A stretch of DNA of 64,000 nucleotides from Limanda limanda (taxonomy: Eukaryota; Chordata; Actinopteri; Pleuronectiformes; Pleuronectidae): assembly GCF_963576545.1 (NCBI RefSeq), contig NC_083646.1, forward strand, positions 21,704,989 to 21,768,988, read 5' to 3'. The number at the start of each line of letters is the position of its first letter. Position 1 is the first letter of the stretch. Made by a program: the position numbers and the translations under genes. The notes beneath the pieces were generated by a model that did no database searches, had not been told where the DNA came from, and was given only the letters and a program-made list of their open reading frames with translations. Shown here one piece after another: positions 24,346 to 39,400 of this stretch.

Positions 24346-27300
24346 GTCATCAGACGCTAGAAGTCAGCAGTCGGGAGGGGGGGGGGGAGTCGGGGTGATT
24401 TATTTATCGACAGCTCAACAAATAAAGAACGGGCACCATGGCTGTGCACGCCACCATGTTGTTGTGCAATGTCAGATTATTGTTATTATTCAGGTCCTTG
24501 GCTCCCTCCAGGTTTGATGCACCTCTTCATCACCCACCATGATCCACACGTGTTATTCTGGTCAGACTTTAAACTACACGGCGCACTTCTCATGAATCCT
24601 GATACATTCTGTTGATCCCTTGACTTGTCACGACTACGGGTGCTTTCACACCTGCACCATTCAGCCCCGATAAACAAACACATAATGCACAGAGCACACG
24701 TGCATCCGGGCATATTGATAGTAACTGGGAGTTAGAGGAGAGTTCAATAATAACAGACATAAATAAAACATGTGAAATAAGTAGTTAATAATATTTAAAT
24801 CGAAATTAAATAATTGTAACTAGACAGCAAAGATAAGAAGACAATTTAAATTAGAAATGGTGTAATAGCGTAATTGTTTGGTGGTGGGTGGAGTGTAATG
24901 TGTATGGGCTAAGGATTTGTGAACCCTACATCACAGAATGAACAGAGGGGGTTTCAGTTCATAAAGTCAGTAAATAGTCGCCATGTTTCATAATAGTGTT
25001 CAGGTTTGTCTTTCATTTTGGTGGTTTCACATTAAGAGGTTTAACCATCGACTCATAGAGCAAGGCTACTTTTCTCTATTATTGCAGAGCCGAGCATCAA
25101 CAACTTCTTCTTGTGTGACAGGTCTCCGAGCAGACAGAGAGATGGTGTCATTGGAATGCGGAGGTCAAGGTTAAAGGAAAGCCTCCCTCTGACCTCTGGC
25201 AGAAGAGTTGAGTGTGTGAACGAAGCCAAACGGCGTGGACGTGATTGTCTGCAAAATCAAACATAAAGCATTGATATGAGGACCATATATATGTGTGCTC
25301 AGTGCTCTCCACATGGTTTTGTATTGCATATGCAGGAGTTTAAAAATTAAGTTTTTCATTGCATTTATTGTAAGTACACATGTTCTAGTATATGTGTAAC
25401 AGAAAACTGAGGATTCTATGTTTATTTGCCTTCCACCATGCGGCATAATGCTTTAGTTTTAGCTAGATTAACGTAATAAAATGCAAAAACAAACCACTTC
25501 ATTAATCAAGCAAAAATATAAAGTAAAAACTAGACTGACAAGTCTTGTTGAGTTGATGCATGCTTTAATAAATTTACTAGGACTTCAGGAAATGGAAGAG
25601 GTCAGAGTGGCGATTTCCTTCAAAACCTGAAATGGGAAACATCAGTCCTGTGCTGAGCCTCACTAAATGAAAGTGAATCGCACAGTGTGGAAATGTGTGG
25701 TTGTAAGGAACAAGGTTTCCACGTGTTTGAATATTACCAACAATGTCTAGATGCAGTCTTTGGAAGATAGAGTGAAAATCTCTGTCCAGCTGGGCCCTCT
25801 TCTTCTCCGTATTTTCACAAAACCTGTCCACTATATACAGAGACGAGTGTATATATGCGGCACACTTCAATAAAGCATATCAGTGTCAGATAAATGTCAT
25901 AAAAAAGCAGAAAGAAACAACTTGACCCAGTGAGAAACATAACCATCAGCAGTATGACCAGTACTGAGAAGCTCTATATAATTCTACGCCCATGAGTCAC
26001 CTCTGACATGTTTCATCAAGAAACTGTGTTTGCTATGGAAATTTAGAATAGATCCCAGCCACGATGGTGAGGTGTGAAAAAGATTTTACATTGTCTCATC
26101 TTTGCTGCTCCTTGGGTCAGCATCAAAGTTCAGGACATGAATGTACAGAGCCACAGGGATCTTTCCTTTGACCTTCACCTGAGGCCATTGCAGTGGCTCC
26201 TCTCTCCTCCTCCTCCTCCTCCTCATCTTCTGCCTGCCTATCGCCCTTCACATCTTTCTACTTTAAATTTACTTCGCTGCTGTCAAAAATCTCCCTGATG
26301 CTCCTCAACTCTTCATTTTGTATTTCTATGTATCTTCTTCATTCTACATTCTACATGCTTCTTGACTGTTGTCTCTGCTGTCTCCAGATTTCATAATGTA
26401 ATTTGACTATTGTCCTTAAATGTCCAGTGGTGAATTGGTGACTTTTAGCTGACTTCATAAAACAAGTCTTATTTGCAAATTCCTGCTTGGCTCCATATCC
26501 CCTTCTCTGCAGAGAAAAGCAACACAACTTTGCTTTTTTTCATATTCAGCGAGCCTAACTTGCCACTTGTGGTTTGTTGTCTCACACAAGCGGTTTTAAG
26601 ACATGCACTCAAGAGAATGCACACAATGCTTTGTCCAGAGTTTTCCTTTTACACACGAACAATGCAGCATGAGACTCTGCACTCAGAAGTGTTCACAGAA
26701 ACACGGAAATCTGAGGGGTGGAATTAATTCTGCTGCTTACATGTTTTTGTTTAAGCAGATGCATTGTCACTTATCACCAAAAGCTCTCTTGACCTCTTCA
26801 TTAATAGTTTCTATCTGTCCACAAATGTGTTTTCCTTTTTGTAATTTTTCTTTATGTGTCTATAGGGGGTTACAACCATCTTCCACATGTTGAATCCTGC
26901 GCAGGATCTCCTGCAGCTGTATTGTAACCCCAATTTGATCAGAGTTGGTAGTTATGGTGTTGGTTTGCCATAACCTTGAACTTCTCCTCAAACATCTGCA
27001 TGAAAATGTTGTAAATTCTGATTGCCATTCTTCAGCGATACCAGCCAGCTAGCAAAGAAAAGTCCTACAAAAGTCATGAACTGAGATTTGTAGGACTGAG
27101 ACACGTTTTTAACTGATAAAAAAAGTTTGACTAAAATGTTTTTTTTTATTATTCTGAGAAACATAAAACCTTGTGAAGTTTTTTTTGCCACTTGTATAAC
27201 CAATATAAATGGTAGCCAACACTAGAAAAACAACTAAATTAGTAAAAAACCTGAATTTTTCATTTCATTGCTCCAAAATGGGTTCTGCTGTAGAGCCAAC

Positions 27301-27952
27301 ATGCACACAATGTCTAATAATCATATATACACTTTGTGTTGGGAGTGCCAGCTGGCAAGGCACACCGTACCATTGTGTATACACGTCATGAATAAGTGCA
27401 TCTGTACCCACCAAATAACGGGTCTTGTTTACAAAACCTCCTGCTTCCTCCGGTTTATTTATTAGGGCAGTCAGGAATGCTGAACGTCAGACAAATGTTT
27501 GTTGTCTGAACCATCTGTCTGGCACCAGAGCAGAGAAAAGAAGGAACAGAGAGAGGGGTGAAAAAACGAATAAGAGAGGTGGAGTACCCAAGAAAAGACA
27601 CAGAGGAGAGACGGTGAGGGATGATAGAAGGAAGGGGGGTGGGGGGGTGAGGAGATGTTCATGGCCAGTTCACTCTCTATTCATGGAGCTTAAGCAGCCA
27701 TGAGATTAGCCCAGAATACCAAACACACATACCTCCCCCAGCCTCCTCCTTCTTCTCCCGGGCTCTTCCCACCTCTGCATCTCCTCCCTCCTCATCTTTG
27801 CAGAGCATGTTTCCAAGGCAACCCTGCAGAGGGTCAAAGGTCTGGTGTGGTGTTGGGTGGGGCGAGCGGGTGTCTGAACGAGGGTCCATCTGGATGAGTG
27901 ACCCGACATAATCAGATATCAATCCTACACGACAAGTGGGGCACGAGACAGG

Positions 27953-27954
<2 letters not shown>
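24346..27954. other. Gene desert, segment 9: no gene seen
   Basis: Contains a G-run near 24,377-24,387, a TCC repeat at 26,205-26,223, and the shared 22-bp repeat block at 26,892-26,913. No exon or RNA gene supported. Confidence 0.5.
26892..26913 (-). repeat. GGAGATCCT-family block (copy 3)
   Basis: A 22-bp match, in reverse, to the block at 18,177 and 55,140, differing only in the central four bases. The surrounding repeat body is not recognisable here. Confidence 0.5.

Positions 27955-28037
<83 letters not shown>
27955..28037 (+). repeat. (GA)n microsatellite, 83 bp
   Basis: About 41 GA units with one GC interruption at 28,006. A purine-only strand of this length can form triplex (H-DNA) structures. 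It yields spurious long Ser-Leu reading frames on the other strand. Confidence 0.97.
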
Positions 28038-28039
<2 letters not shown>

Positions 28040-29250
28040 CCGCTGATTAGCAAAGCATGGGTTTGCCATTGATGTGTATTTGAATGTGTGTGTGTGCGCG
28101 TGCATGTGTGCAACGCAAAAATATGGCAGTGGGCTCTGGCTATTGACAAATACGACATCCAGCATGTTACTTTATGCAGATTTCCCAACTTGAACGCAGT
28201 GTTGTTTAACTTAAATCAGAGTTAAAATAAATGAACCCTGAACTATGTTCAATAGCACAGTTGAGGCTTTTGGACATTCTAATATTACATTGCTCTGCAA
28301 CTGAGAACACAATGGTTTATAGCTTGCATCAAACCTCCAGGATATTAAGTCCAGTAGCATCTAAAGCAAAATCGGGAGTTAAAAGTGCAGATTTTACAGA
28401 TTCCCTGCTTCGTCCACCATCCATATCTCCAGTTGTCCATGAAAAATACGCAAACAAGATCCAGGATAAATTTGTCGGAAAACCAGGAATCTCTCTCCAC
28501 ACCACCACCTTGTGACAAAAGTCTGTAATGGCAATTGAAACCCCTTTCAGTTCACACACAATCTCTCATTTGAGAGAAAACAAAAAAGAATACAATAATT
28601 TACATGAATACATAATGATAGGGTTAGGGTTGATGAATGGCCATGCAATGTGGTGCAGAAACTCTTGCCCATGCCCATAACTGCTGGTCTAGTGCTGTCA
28701 TCAGGTGCAACTTTCACTCTGCCCTATAAACCGGCATCGGCTTTAGTTTGGTGGCAATAAGGAGCACAAAGTCAGTGCTGGTCTGTCTGCGATCCCCGTC
28801 TGCCTCTTCACACGGACTCACAACACATCCTGCACATTAGATGTGAAAATGAACCAATCTTAAAAAGAACAACAGTGATTTATACCCGTTATACACATTG
28901 AGTCATGCATTGTCAACACGAAAGCAATACTTTAATGTTGGTAAGCAATTCAGTGAAATGCTGGCCCTTCACTGCTTGTATATATAATTATATGCCAGAT
29001 GGAAAAAAACATGAACTCATCTCATCGTCATCCGCTTATCCGGGGTCGGGTCGCGGGGGGAGCAGCTCAAGCATGAACTGTTTAAGATAAGTTAGAAGAA
29101 AGAAAGAAATAACATAATACAGAAAGTAAAATCTCTTTTACAAATACTTAATGCAAATGTTGACAAGGCAAACATATATTCCTGCTTATTATCAGACTAT
29201 TGTGATGGAAAATCAGTTAATGAAACTATTAAGGAAGTGAGGAAGGGATC
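28038..29250. other. Gene desert, segment 10: no gene seen
   Basis: A 94-codon frame at 28,231-28,515 has no recognisable domain and no splice or promoter support, so it is not called. A short stretch at 29,020-29,075 ('catccgcttatccggggtcgggtcgcgg') is a truncated start of the fish repeat seen at 34.5 kb. Confidence 0.5.
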
Positions 29251-29258
29251 TTTGAAAC

Positions 29259-30273
29259 CAGGGGCGTCGTTAGGCCTGTTTTAGGGGGGCTGAAGCCCCC
29301 CTAAAATGTTCTTCAGCCCCCCCAAATAATTTTTGGGATTTTTAAAAAAAAAAAATTTTAAATTAAAAAAAAAAATTAAACTATTGTTTTACACATGGAC
29401 AAGTTAACAAGTTCTAACATGCTACATATGTGAGTGCGTTTCTGCTTTGTATGTTTTCTCCCCCTTCAAATTACAATCCAATAGCCTCTCATCATACTTA
29501 ACAATACAAGACAGGGCACTAGGACCTTGGGGAGTCTGCATCGCTGCTGCGCTGGCTTTCTCACTCTGCCAAGTAACGTCTCTTATCAAGACAGCAGGAT
29601 TACAGCCAAGGAGTTTAGCTCATAGTAAATTATGCACAGAGTGAAATTGTAAGTACAGGTGGTTACAGAATGTGGCTATCTGTAGTTGTTAATGATTGTT
29701 ACCTGCTTAAATTTAGGTTTACCTGAGGCAAATGAAAGGGAATATTGTAATGAGCTATGTTAACACTAAGCTAGCTAGCTAGCTATTTTGTTAGAAAATG
29801 TCTCCAGTGAGCAAGAGTTTGAACGAGCAAATTTGAAATGTAAGAAATAACTATCGACAGCTCTCTATTCTTTGCATTAATATCTATCTCTAGTATTTTA
29901 AAACAATAATATCAGTGCCTATAGAATGTTGTTGTTTATAATCAGTTAATGCTAGTGAAAACTAAATGTCATAGTGTCCCTCATAACGCTATTGTAGCGG
30001 TATATCATCCAATTCATTGACCAGATGGATATAAGAAGATTCTTTAGCAGAGGTGACAGATAACTTCTGTTATCTTATACTGAATGAATGCAAGCAAAGA
30101 TACAGAGAAAAATCACACTCTTTCTGATTGAACCAATCTATGAACTGTCTGAAACAATGGATATCCGCAGCCCCAAAGGAGCCCAAAAAAAATTGGCGCA
30201 CGCTGCGCGCGCAAACATTTACCTTCCTTATGGGCTAAGCCCCCCCTTTCTTTCAATCCTAGAAACGCCCCTG
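29259..30273. mobile_element. hAT-type non-autonomous DNA transposon (1,015 bp)
   Basis: The left end begins CAGGGGCGTCGTTAGG and the reverse complement of the right end begins CAGGGGCGTTTCTAGG, so 13 of 16 terminal bases match. The element is flanked on both sides by an identical 8-bp direct repeat, TTTGAAAC (29,251-29,258 and 30,274-30,281), the target duplication length typical of hAT transposons. Inside, a 12-codon frame at 30,025 reads MDIRRFFSRGDR before a stop; it resembles the N-terminus of fish hAT transposases but is far too short to work. The interior includes A-rich runs and CTAG tandem units (about 29,771-29,786). No catalytic domain remains, so it can move only in trans, if at all. 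Confidence 0.85.
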
Positions 30274-30281
30274 TTTGAAAC

Positions 30282-32711
<2,430 letters not shown>

Positions 32712-32815
32712 ATCTCATCATTTCAATTGATAAAATCTCAGCATTAAGCAACTAACTGTAAAAATGCTGTAATTACAGATCACACCCAACTGTAGAACTG
32801 TTCCAACTTGGTAAA

Positions 32816-32865
32816 ATGTGTGTGTGTGCGTGTGTGTATATTTTTTTTATATATATATATATATA
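32816..32865 (+). repeat. (TG)n followed by T-run and (TA)n
   Basis: About eleven TG units (32,816-32,837, with one CG) are followed by a T run and about eight TA units (32,849-32,865). Alternating purine-pyrimidine DNA. Confidence 0.9.
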
Positions 32866-32944
32866 AAATTGTGTCTTAAAAACTTCTGCTGAGGCATTAA
32901 ACTTGGTTTATATAATATTTTTTATATAATAGCAACTTTATGTA

Positions 32945-33060
32945 ATAATAACCTTATTTATATAGCACCTCTCTAAAGTGCCTCACAAAATAGTAATGCA
33001 AATAATCAAAGACAAGAAGCAATCAACACAATATCTATAGTAATATATAGTAAGAAAATA
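32945..33060 (-). mobile_element. Fish retroelement 3'-tail fragment, reverse orientation
   Basis: 'ttatttatatagcacctctctaaagtgcctcacaaa' is the reversed tail of the same retroelement group as 22,925-23,085. Confidence 0.55.
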
Positions 33061-33139
33061 TAATTGGTTCCAAGAAGCAGAGTTGTTGCAAAATTAAACC
33101 CTGACCTAGTTAGATGCAAACACTTTACAACATTTGACA

Positions 33140-33780
33140 TTATTGAATACACTCCAGTATCCTTCACAGTGCTGGTGTAGAAGTGGGTTTAATAACCTCC
33201 TTTGGCAACAAAAAACCCAAACAAGCCCTAAGTGTAGCTGCAGATCAGACCTGCACACGTTCTGGACTGTTCCATGGCACGGAACTGATTTAACCCAGAC
33301 GTGTTCTCAGGGTGTCTGGTGTGAACGACTCTCTCGAGCTTATTTCCCATCACATGGACTGGTGGTTAAGGTTATTGTTCTACTGTACCAGCAAGCTTCT
33401 ACTGAGAGTTAACTGGCAGACAACCAGTTTGTTATTATACCATAAGCTCCCTCAATCAACTTGGAAATGAAATTTGTCCCCAGTGATGTCGAGCTCTCCA
33501 GGCCCAGAGGAAACCCTGTTGCAGTTCCCTTTTGATTCCATATGTAGGCTGGAGCTGCATATTCTTCCCTGAAGTTTCCACCGTAGCTTCATCAGACTAC
33601 AGAATAGTTTCCCAGCAGCATTGTGGACAGTCAACATGGTCTTTGGCAAACTTCAGTTGTGATGTTTTATGTGGAGAGCAGCAGCTCCAGGTGACAGGGA
33701 TCTAAGGCAAATAATGTGAATCAGCTCTTATGATTCCTTTCACAGTCTTTAGCTGTTACCCTGCGCTGAGCATTCTCTGT
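33140..33780 (-). repeat. Possible DNA-transposon relic
   Basis: Blocks such as 'tccttcacagtgctggtgtagaagtg' and 'cttcatcagactacagaatagtttcccagcagcattgtgg' resemble words I remember from degenerate fish DNA transposons read in reverse. No terminal repeats or open frame were found, so the call is tentative. Confidence 0.35.
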
Positions 33781-33949
33781 TATGCCTTTGGAGTCATTTT
33801 ATCTGAGCTCCCACTTCTATAAAGAATAGCCACAGAAGCTAAATCATCTCCAAGCAAAGATAACTTGTGTACATGTGGATAAATGGATATCTAAACTAAC
33901 TGAGATCAACTCCAGCAAAGTCTATGGAAGACCTTTACCTGTTCAGTGG

Positions 33950-34205
33950 GGATTACAACGTCTGACCTGACCTCCCACGGCTGCTTGTGATATCATTAGC
34001 ACCCTGTAAGCAGTAATTAATAAACCCTGTTGGACTTTATTAGGACTGTCAGCGACAAGGCACGAAGCAATTAGAATGGGAACGATACTTCCATTAATTA
34101 CCACAAGTGCAGAACATTTAAGAGGACATGAGAGGTCAGACTCATTATGGAGGACAGCCTTTAGTGTCAGCTCCATTGTCTCCTGCTTATTGTTTCCGTT
34201 CAAGA
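33950..34205. promoter_or_regulatory. Candidate conserved non-coding element
   Basis: Homeodomain cores GCAGTAATTAATAAACC (about 34,010) and CCATTAATTACCAC (34,092) and an AGCAATTAG word sit within 90 bp in a balanced, non-repeat, non-coding block. Regulatory role is inferred. Confidence 0.3.
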
Positions 34206-35794
34206 TGGAAGGACCCTGTCAGGACAAACACTGATATCAGAGTATTTATAGAGACACATATCAGGGCACCTGTACAAAAAAAACTCTGAGAGGAAAATTT
34301 TAAAAGAATATAAAGCCAGATAATAAATATTACTTCTATCATATCTTAACATATCACTCCACGTGTGCCCTGGAAAACCACTTTTGGGGTTGTAAAGTCA
34401 GTCAGCTCATGTGTAAAGTTTTTGGGTGGTCAACGGGCAGAGAGGGTACAGTGTTATATTCTCCACACAAACACTCACTCATACATCCATCTATTATCCT
34501 TTTGGGGGAGCTGGAGCTTTGGGCAAGAAGCGGGGTCCACCCTGGACAGGTCACCAGCGTGTCACAGGGCCGACTTACAGAGAGTAACAATAGCTCACAC
34601 TCAATACACACCTAATCACAATTTAGAGTCTCCAGTCAGGCTAACTCCAAACTGCATGTCTTTGGACTGTGGAAGTTATCTGTGGGAAACTCTTGTAAAT
34701 CAAGGGGAGAACATGCAAACTTTTAAATTCCTTAAGACAGTCTGTGTTCACTCAGCTCTTCATACTGGGTGCATGTGTGTCTTTACATTGAAATGGTTAG
34801 ATTTCGCAGAATTCACTTCCTTGAGGCCTCTCAAGAGGACCAAAAATAGGACGTCTAAATGTTCAAGCATCAACGTTAGAATTGGCTTCTTTGAGCGTTG
34901 CGTGGGGCTGGAGTCAGCTGCCTGTCACTCCTTCTCTGTAAAGACTTAAGATTGAACATATAGTTTACTTTCCTCCAGAGATGAGAGGTTATAGTTGGTT
35001 TTATTACTAACAATGGATTTTTTCTATGATGGGGCAAAAAATTCCATACAAAGACGTGATCTGCACAAAAGCTTGTCAGGGTTTTGCATCGCAGCTGAGA
35101 AAAAATCATTGTTTTCATTAATGACCTTCTGTACCATGGTGAGCACACAGACAAACGGAGGAGAATGGATCAAGCATGTGTGTTGAGAGTTTGCATTTTG
35201 AAACACTTTGTGTGTTTGTGGTTTCCATTAGAGGCTATTAGCTGACATGAATGCAGTCCAACCACAGCAGTTATTCTTTGTATTCTAGGTGGAACATTAC
35301 TTTGAAGTCTGGGGTGACAGTAATGGTCCAGAAAGCAGACTAGTCTAATCTGTGTTTTTACAGTATCCAATCCTGTCTCTGGTACATAAGGGTGTTTGTG
35401 CTGCAGTAGTAGGAAACATTGATTTAAGAACACAGGGCTGCAGTATCACAGCAAAGTCCATTTCTTTTCACTTGAAAAACACATCTCCTATTATATAATG
35501 TATGTTATGTCCATTCTGTTGTTTCTTTTTATGTTCTCATTTTCTTTTGAGACACTCTTTGTTGTTTTATTTGGTTGTAAACACCCAATTGCAATGTGCT
35601 ACAAATTTTTATTGTTGTTAGACTTGTAATTATTATTAATGGGCTAAGTGCGACGTAGAAGAGTTACAGTCAAACACTTCCACCTCAGGGTGTTTTTACA
35701 ACCAAGACTAAACCTCCCGCCCTGAGGACATTTCTCTGAAACAGAAGCCTGCTGAAACAGCCACGTTGTTCCCTCCCACAGGCCTAATGGGCTC
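34206..35794. other. Gene desert, segment 12: repeat fragment, no gene
   Basis: Includes a diverged fish repeat at 34,475-34,725. A 194-codon frame at 34,365-34,949 runs straight through that repeat and has no domain, so it is rejected as a gene. Nothing else identified. Confidence 0.55.
34475..34725 (+). repeat. Dispersed fish repeat fragment (copy B)
   Basis: It runs 'catacatccatctattatcc', 'ggggtccaccctggacaggtcaccagcgtgtcacaggg', 'acaatttagagtctcc', 'ctgcatgtctttggactgtgg', 'aggggagaacatgcaaac'. This is the full order of the common fish repeat partly seen at 2,215-2,400, in the same orientation. Confidence 0.75.
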
Positions 35795-36030
35795 TCAGTT
35801 AGTTTTGTCCTGCTGAGAGTTTCTTTACGGGGATCATTCGTAAAGCTCTCACGCTGGCAGGGCTATTCCTGCTCGTCCTCCCCTTCCTGCTGGCGAACGG
35901 TGGAAGGCCAAGGCTGTTAGAGATGCTGCCATGTCCGGGACCTCGGGACATTCGGGCAGAAACATAGGAGCAGAAACTTCCTTGGCTCTCAGATGCTGTT
36001 TGACTTGATGAAGCTGGCGGTACACAACAG
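35795..36030. promoter_or_regulatory. Candidate conserved non-coding element
   Basis: High-complexity GC-balanced block within AT-rich DNA, with GGCCTAATGGG at its left end. Short overlapping frames on both strands show no domain. Inference only. Confidence 0.2.
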
Positions 36031-36303
36031 TCATTCATGAACTACAAGATAAGCTTTATTCTATCTGTATTTTACAGCTTCACAGTAAATCTGTAAGACA
36101 AGATACGAAGGAGCACTGAAAAAAACAAGAACACATTATTCGTCCAAATTGAAGTTGACATTGATGATAAAACCACAGAGTGCCTCATGACTTGAAATCC
36201 ACACACAAATGAAAATATATACTTCAATGAGAGGATTCAAAAGAGTGAATGTTGTAATAACTTTTTTGCATTTACGATTTTCATGACAATTTTCCCTTTG
36301 TCG

Positions 36304-36537
36304 GGCGGCCGTGGCTGAGCGGGTAGAGCGGTCGTCCTCCGGAAGGTTAGAGTCTTTCCCAACTGCATGCCAAGGGGATATTGAAACCCCGAATATGCCC
36401 CACATAGAGAAAGTAGTGCTGCCCATAGATGTACTGTGTGTGTTTGAATGCGTGAATGGCAATAACCTGTACTGTAAAAGCACTTTGAGTGTTCTTCAGA
36501 ACTAGAACAGCGCTACATAAATAAGGATCATTTAACA
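36304..36537 (+). mobile_element. tRNA-headed SINE, forward orientation (copy 2)
   Basis: The head 'gggcggccgtggctgagcgggtagagcggtcgtcc' contains a box A (TGGCTGAGCGG, 36,312-36,322). Box B is degenerate. The body has 'tgtgtgtttgaatgcgtgaatgg' and the tail is 'aaagcactttgagtgttc...agaacagcgctacataaataagg', which is shared with fish LINE tails. It is the opposite orientation to the copy at 24.1 kb. No clear target duplication was found. Confidence 0.8.
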
Positions 36538-39168
36538 TTTGACGTCACAAATTAGTATTGACTTTGAATTTTTCTATTTAACTTTCACAATTATTTTTTC
36601 AGTCTGCTTTTCTTTTTTAGTTATATACACACACACACACACACACACATACACACACACAAAATAGTATTATAATTTTACAACACATTAGATAAGAAAC
36701 TTCTATGAGCAGTCTGAGTGATTTATTGGCTGCTGACCTGCTGTGAACATGGATCTGAGTTAGACACAGCCATTCGGGTTGAGGAGATTCACTTCAAAAG
36801 TTTGAGGCAGACTCGATTGTTATTGTAACACGTCAGACCCTGAGCCAAGGTCAGAGGTGAGGGGTCAGGTGGACGGTCAGTAAGAAGCCGGGGAGCCGTG
36901 CACCTCGTAGATCTCCCTGCTCCCAGTTACACCTGCATTTAACTGCTGCTCCTAAAGACTGGATAATAGTGGATTTATTAGACGTTTTACTGAGTTTAGT
37001 TTAGTCCTGTGCAATCGCCTTGGAAAAGCTTGTCTGATCAGATATTTGAAGCGGTACTAATGCACATTTTAAATGTCCACTGGATCAAATGACTATGTAA
37101 TGTCAAACGGGTCGCTCATAGGGAGGAACCCAAAGAAAAAGTACAGCTAATTCTTTCACTCTCTGGACCTGTAATTTTGCTTTCATTATTTTCCCGCAGT
37201 CGGCAGCTGTTTGTAGTGAAGAAGTGCAATAAACCCACCATACACAACCATCCCAGGACTAAACAGAGAAAAAGTGATAACATATGGCACATTCAACTAA
37301 AAGCAAGTTAAAGAGTTTGATGTTTTTCTCCAGAGATGTCACATCAACTTTATATGGAGATGATGTACCGGTATTTTGTAGTTCAGTTTTTCAGCTGAAA
37401 TTAATCTAATTCCTTCATTTTTTTCTAAATCAATTAAACTGATGCTTGTTTATTATCTTTTAGGGACTTCAGAGCAGGAATGACCCTATGTTAGAAATTT
37501 TACAACAACTCTAATCTATTTAATGGGTCAATGTCTGAATCCTTATTCATCCAAAAACTCAGTTTAAACCCCAAACATATCTTATCTTGATTTGTAGTCA
37601 AGACTTTGAAAAGACAATTTAACCTGTTCACATGAACCAACTGATGTCTTTGGCAAATATTTTGTGTGTAGAGCATGGACATACAATGGTAGCCAAAGTC
37701 ATTTGTTGATCCAAATCGCTACCTCAAACTCATGTGTTGCCATTGAAACTCTCTGGGCTGTGGCTTCATGAGTTGTCTGGTGAATTGCCTCGCGAAAAAG
37801 AAAAATCTAAGATGAAATCAAAACAATGTGTGTCTTCATACCAGGAAGTTTCGATGTCAGATTATTTCACTTGTTTCTGCCATAGGCTATTTTAGCTCTT
37901 TTTTTAACATTGGCAATTAAAATCTTTTTGTTGTGAGGGCTGATAATTTTGTCTTTTTTAATTTCTTCAAATTATTTTTTATTTTTATTTTGTCATTACA
38001 TATTTGTATTTGAGAACCGAGATTTTGCAGTGCACTGAAGGAAACACAGACCTTTACGCCACATGCACAACCATATGGCCCATGCATGTGCGTTCACAAC
38101 CACCATGCCGCTGGGAAATAACTGTCAACAACAACAGCAAACAGTCCACTGGGTGTGAATGTTTACACAAAGACACTGGCAATGAGACTCGAACATGTAG
38201 ACAAAGAAGCAGATGGACATTAAGGTCTAATGGGTTGCTTTTGGTAAGAAGAGGTGTTTTTCACGCTGCCTGTCATCACAGCTACAATGTAAAGCTCTGG
38301 CACAGATGGGGAGTCCTGCAGGAAGTCAAGGGAAACCATTGTTAACCAGGAGACCGTGTTGAACACCATTTTGATTGAAAATTAAAATGTTCTTAATTCA
38401 CTTGATTTATATCCTTTGTTTTTATATAGCATGACTGTTTACCTACATGCAAATGATCCAACGACAGCACCGGCAGTAAAACTTAAACATCTGCAGTGGT
38501 CATGGGTTTGGGATAAGTTAGTTATTTCCCTGTATTTGGGGCAAACAGATGATGAGATAACAAGGAGATATGGCAGTTTTCCCCTATTAAGCCACATGCT
38601 GTTATAACTTATTCTTATTTACAACTGAAACTGCTATAAACAATGTGCTCTATATGAACAAAAAGTCTAAAAACTACATGTAATCTAAAAGTAGCCACAC
38701 ATTTTTTTTTCCAATATGACAAACTACTGACCATTAAACCATATGTCCACAAGTCTCCTCACCATTAAAAGCTGGTACCGATGTTTCATGCATGATTTTA
38801 ATCTGTTTCCTAAACACACAAAGACCAAATAATCACAAACAAACTAAAATAAATGGTTTATGCAATAATACTACACACTATTAAACGGTTTAGAATATAC
38901 GATCCTGACAGAACCTTTCAGTCATTCACATTCGACCATCACCAAACTCTTGTTCCACTCACTGATCATCCAGCTCTGACGTGCACTACATGCAGGTTCA
39001 AGGGGCAAAAGAGAAAAGAGAAAAAATTGCTGTCTTCCATCTTTATTTAGTCGGAGGGACCGACTCAGTTTTGAATAAGACGATCAAACCATTAATTACA
39101 GTCGCACATGATCCATATTTCTATTGGCTAATGTCATGTATATTCCAGAAGACATTTAAGGTTAAGCC
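36538..39168. other. Gene desert, segment 13: no gene seen
   Basis: Begins with a (CA)n tract (36,627-36,660). The rest is AT-rich intergenic DNA with no supported exon. Confidence 0.5.
36627..36660 (+). repeat. (CA)n microsatellite
   Basis: About 16 CA units with one TA interruption. Confidence 0.95.
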
Positions 39169-39400
39169 TTAAAGTTGCAGTGTGTAGAATTTAGTGAAAT
39201 AGAGGTGTGAAGTTGCATGTGGCAGCTGAATACCCCTCACCTCATCCTCCCCTTCCAAACATGAAAGAGAACCTGTGGTAACCTTCAGTTTTCATAAAAA
39301 CTCAAAGGGTGCTTAGTTTGTCCAGTTTGGGCTACTACAAGAATAAAACAATCCTGTGTGCCGGCTGCAGAGCTTAAAACAAATTGCTGCTCTACCTGCT
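39169..39400 (+). repeat. Fish MITE-like repeat, left part
   Basis: It begins 'ttaaagttgcagtgtgtagaatttagtg', followed by 'gtgaagttgcatgtggcagctgaatacccctcacctcatcct', 'atgaaagagaacctgtgg' and 'ttagtttgtccagtttgggctac'. I recognise this order as a non-autonomous element very common in percomorph fish whose termini carry 'cagtgtgtagaattt' inverted repeats. The right terminus was not found here. Confidence 0.6.

Noticed and set aside
27677..28188. Long Ser-Leu rich frames on the minus strand, and the Arg-Glu and Ser-Leu frames at 32,434-32,730
   Set aside because: They are translations of the (GA)n and (CT)n microsatellites, which contain no stop codons in any frame.
28231..28515. A 94-codon plus-strand frame ending in a Thr-Thr-Leu tail
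   Set aside because: Mildly coding-like composition, but no domain, no flanking splice sites that extend it, and an equally long frame on the other strand.
34365..34949. A 194-codon open frame on the plus strand
   Set aside because: It passes straight through a common fish interspersed repeat (34,475-34,725), has no domain and no splice or promoter support.
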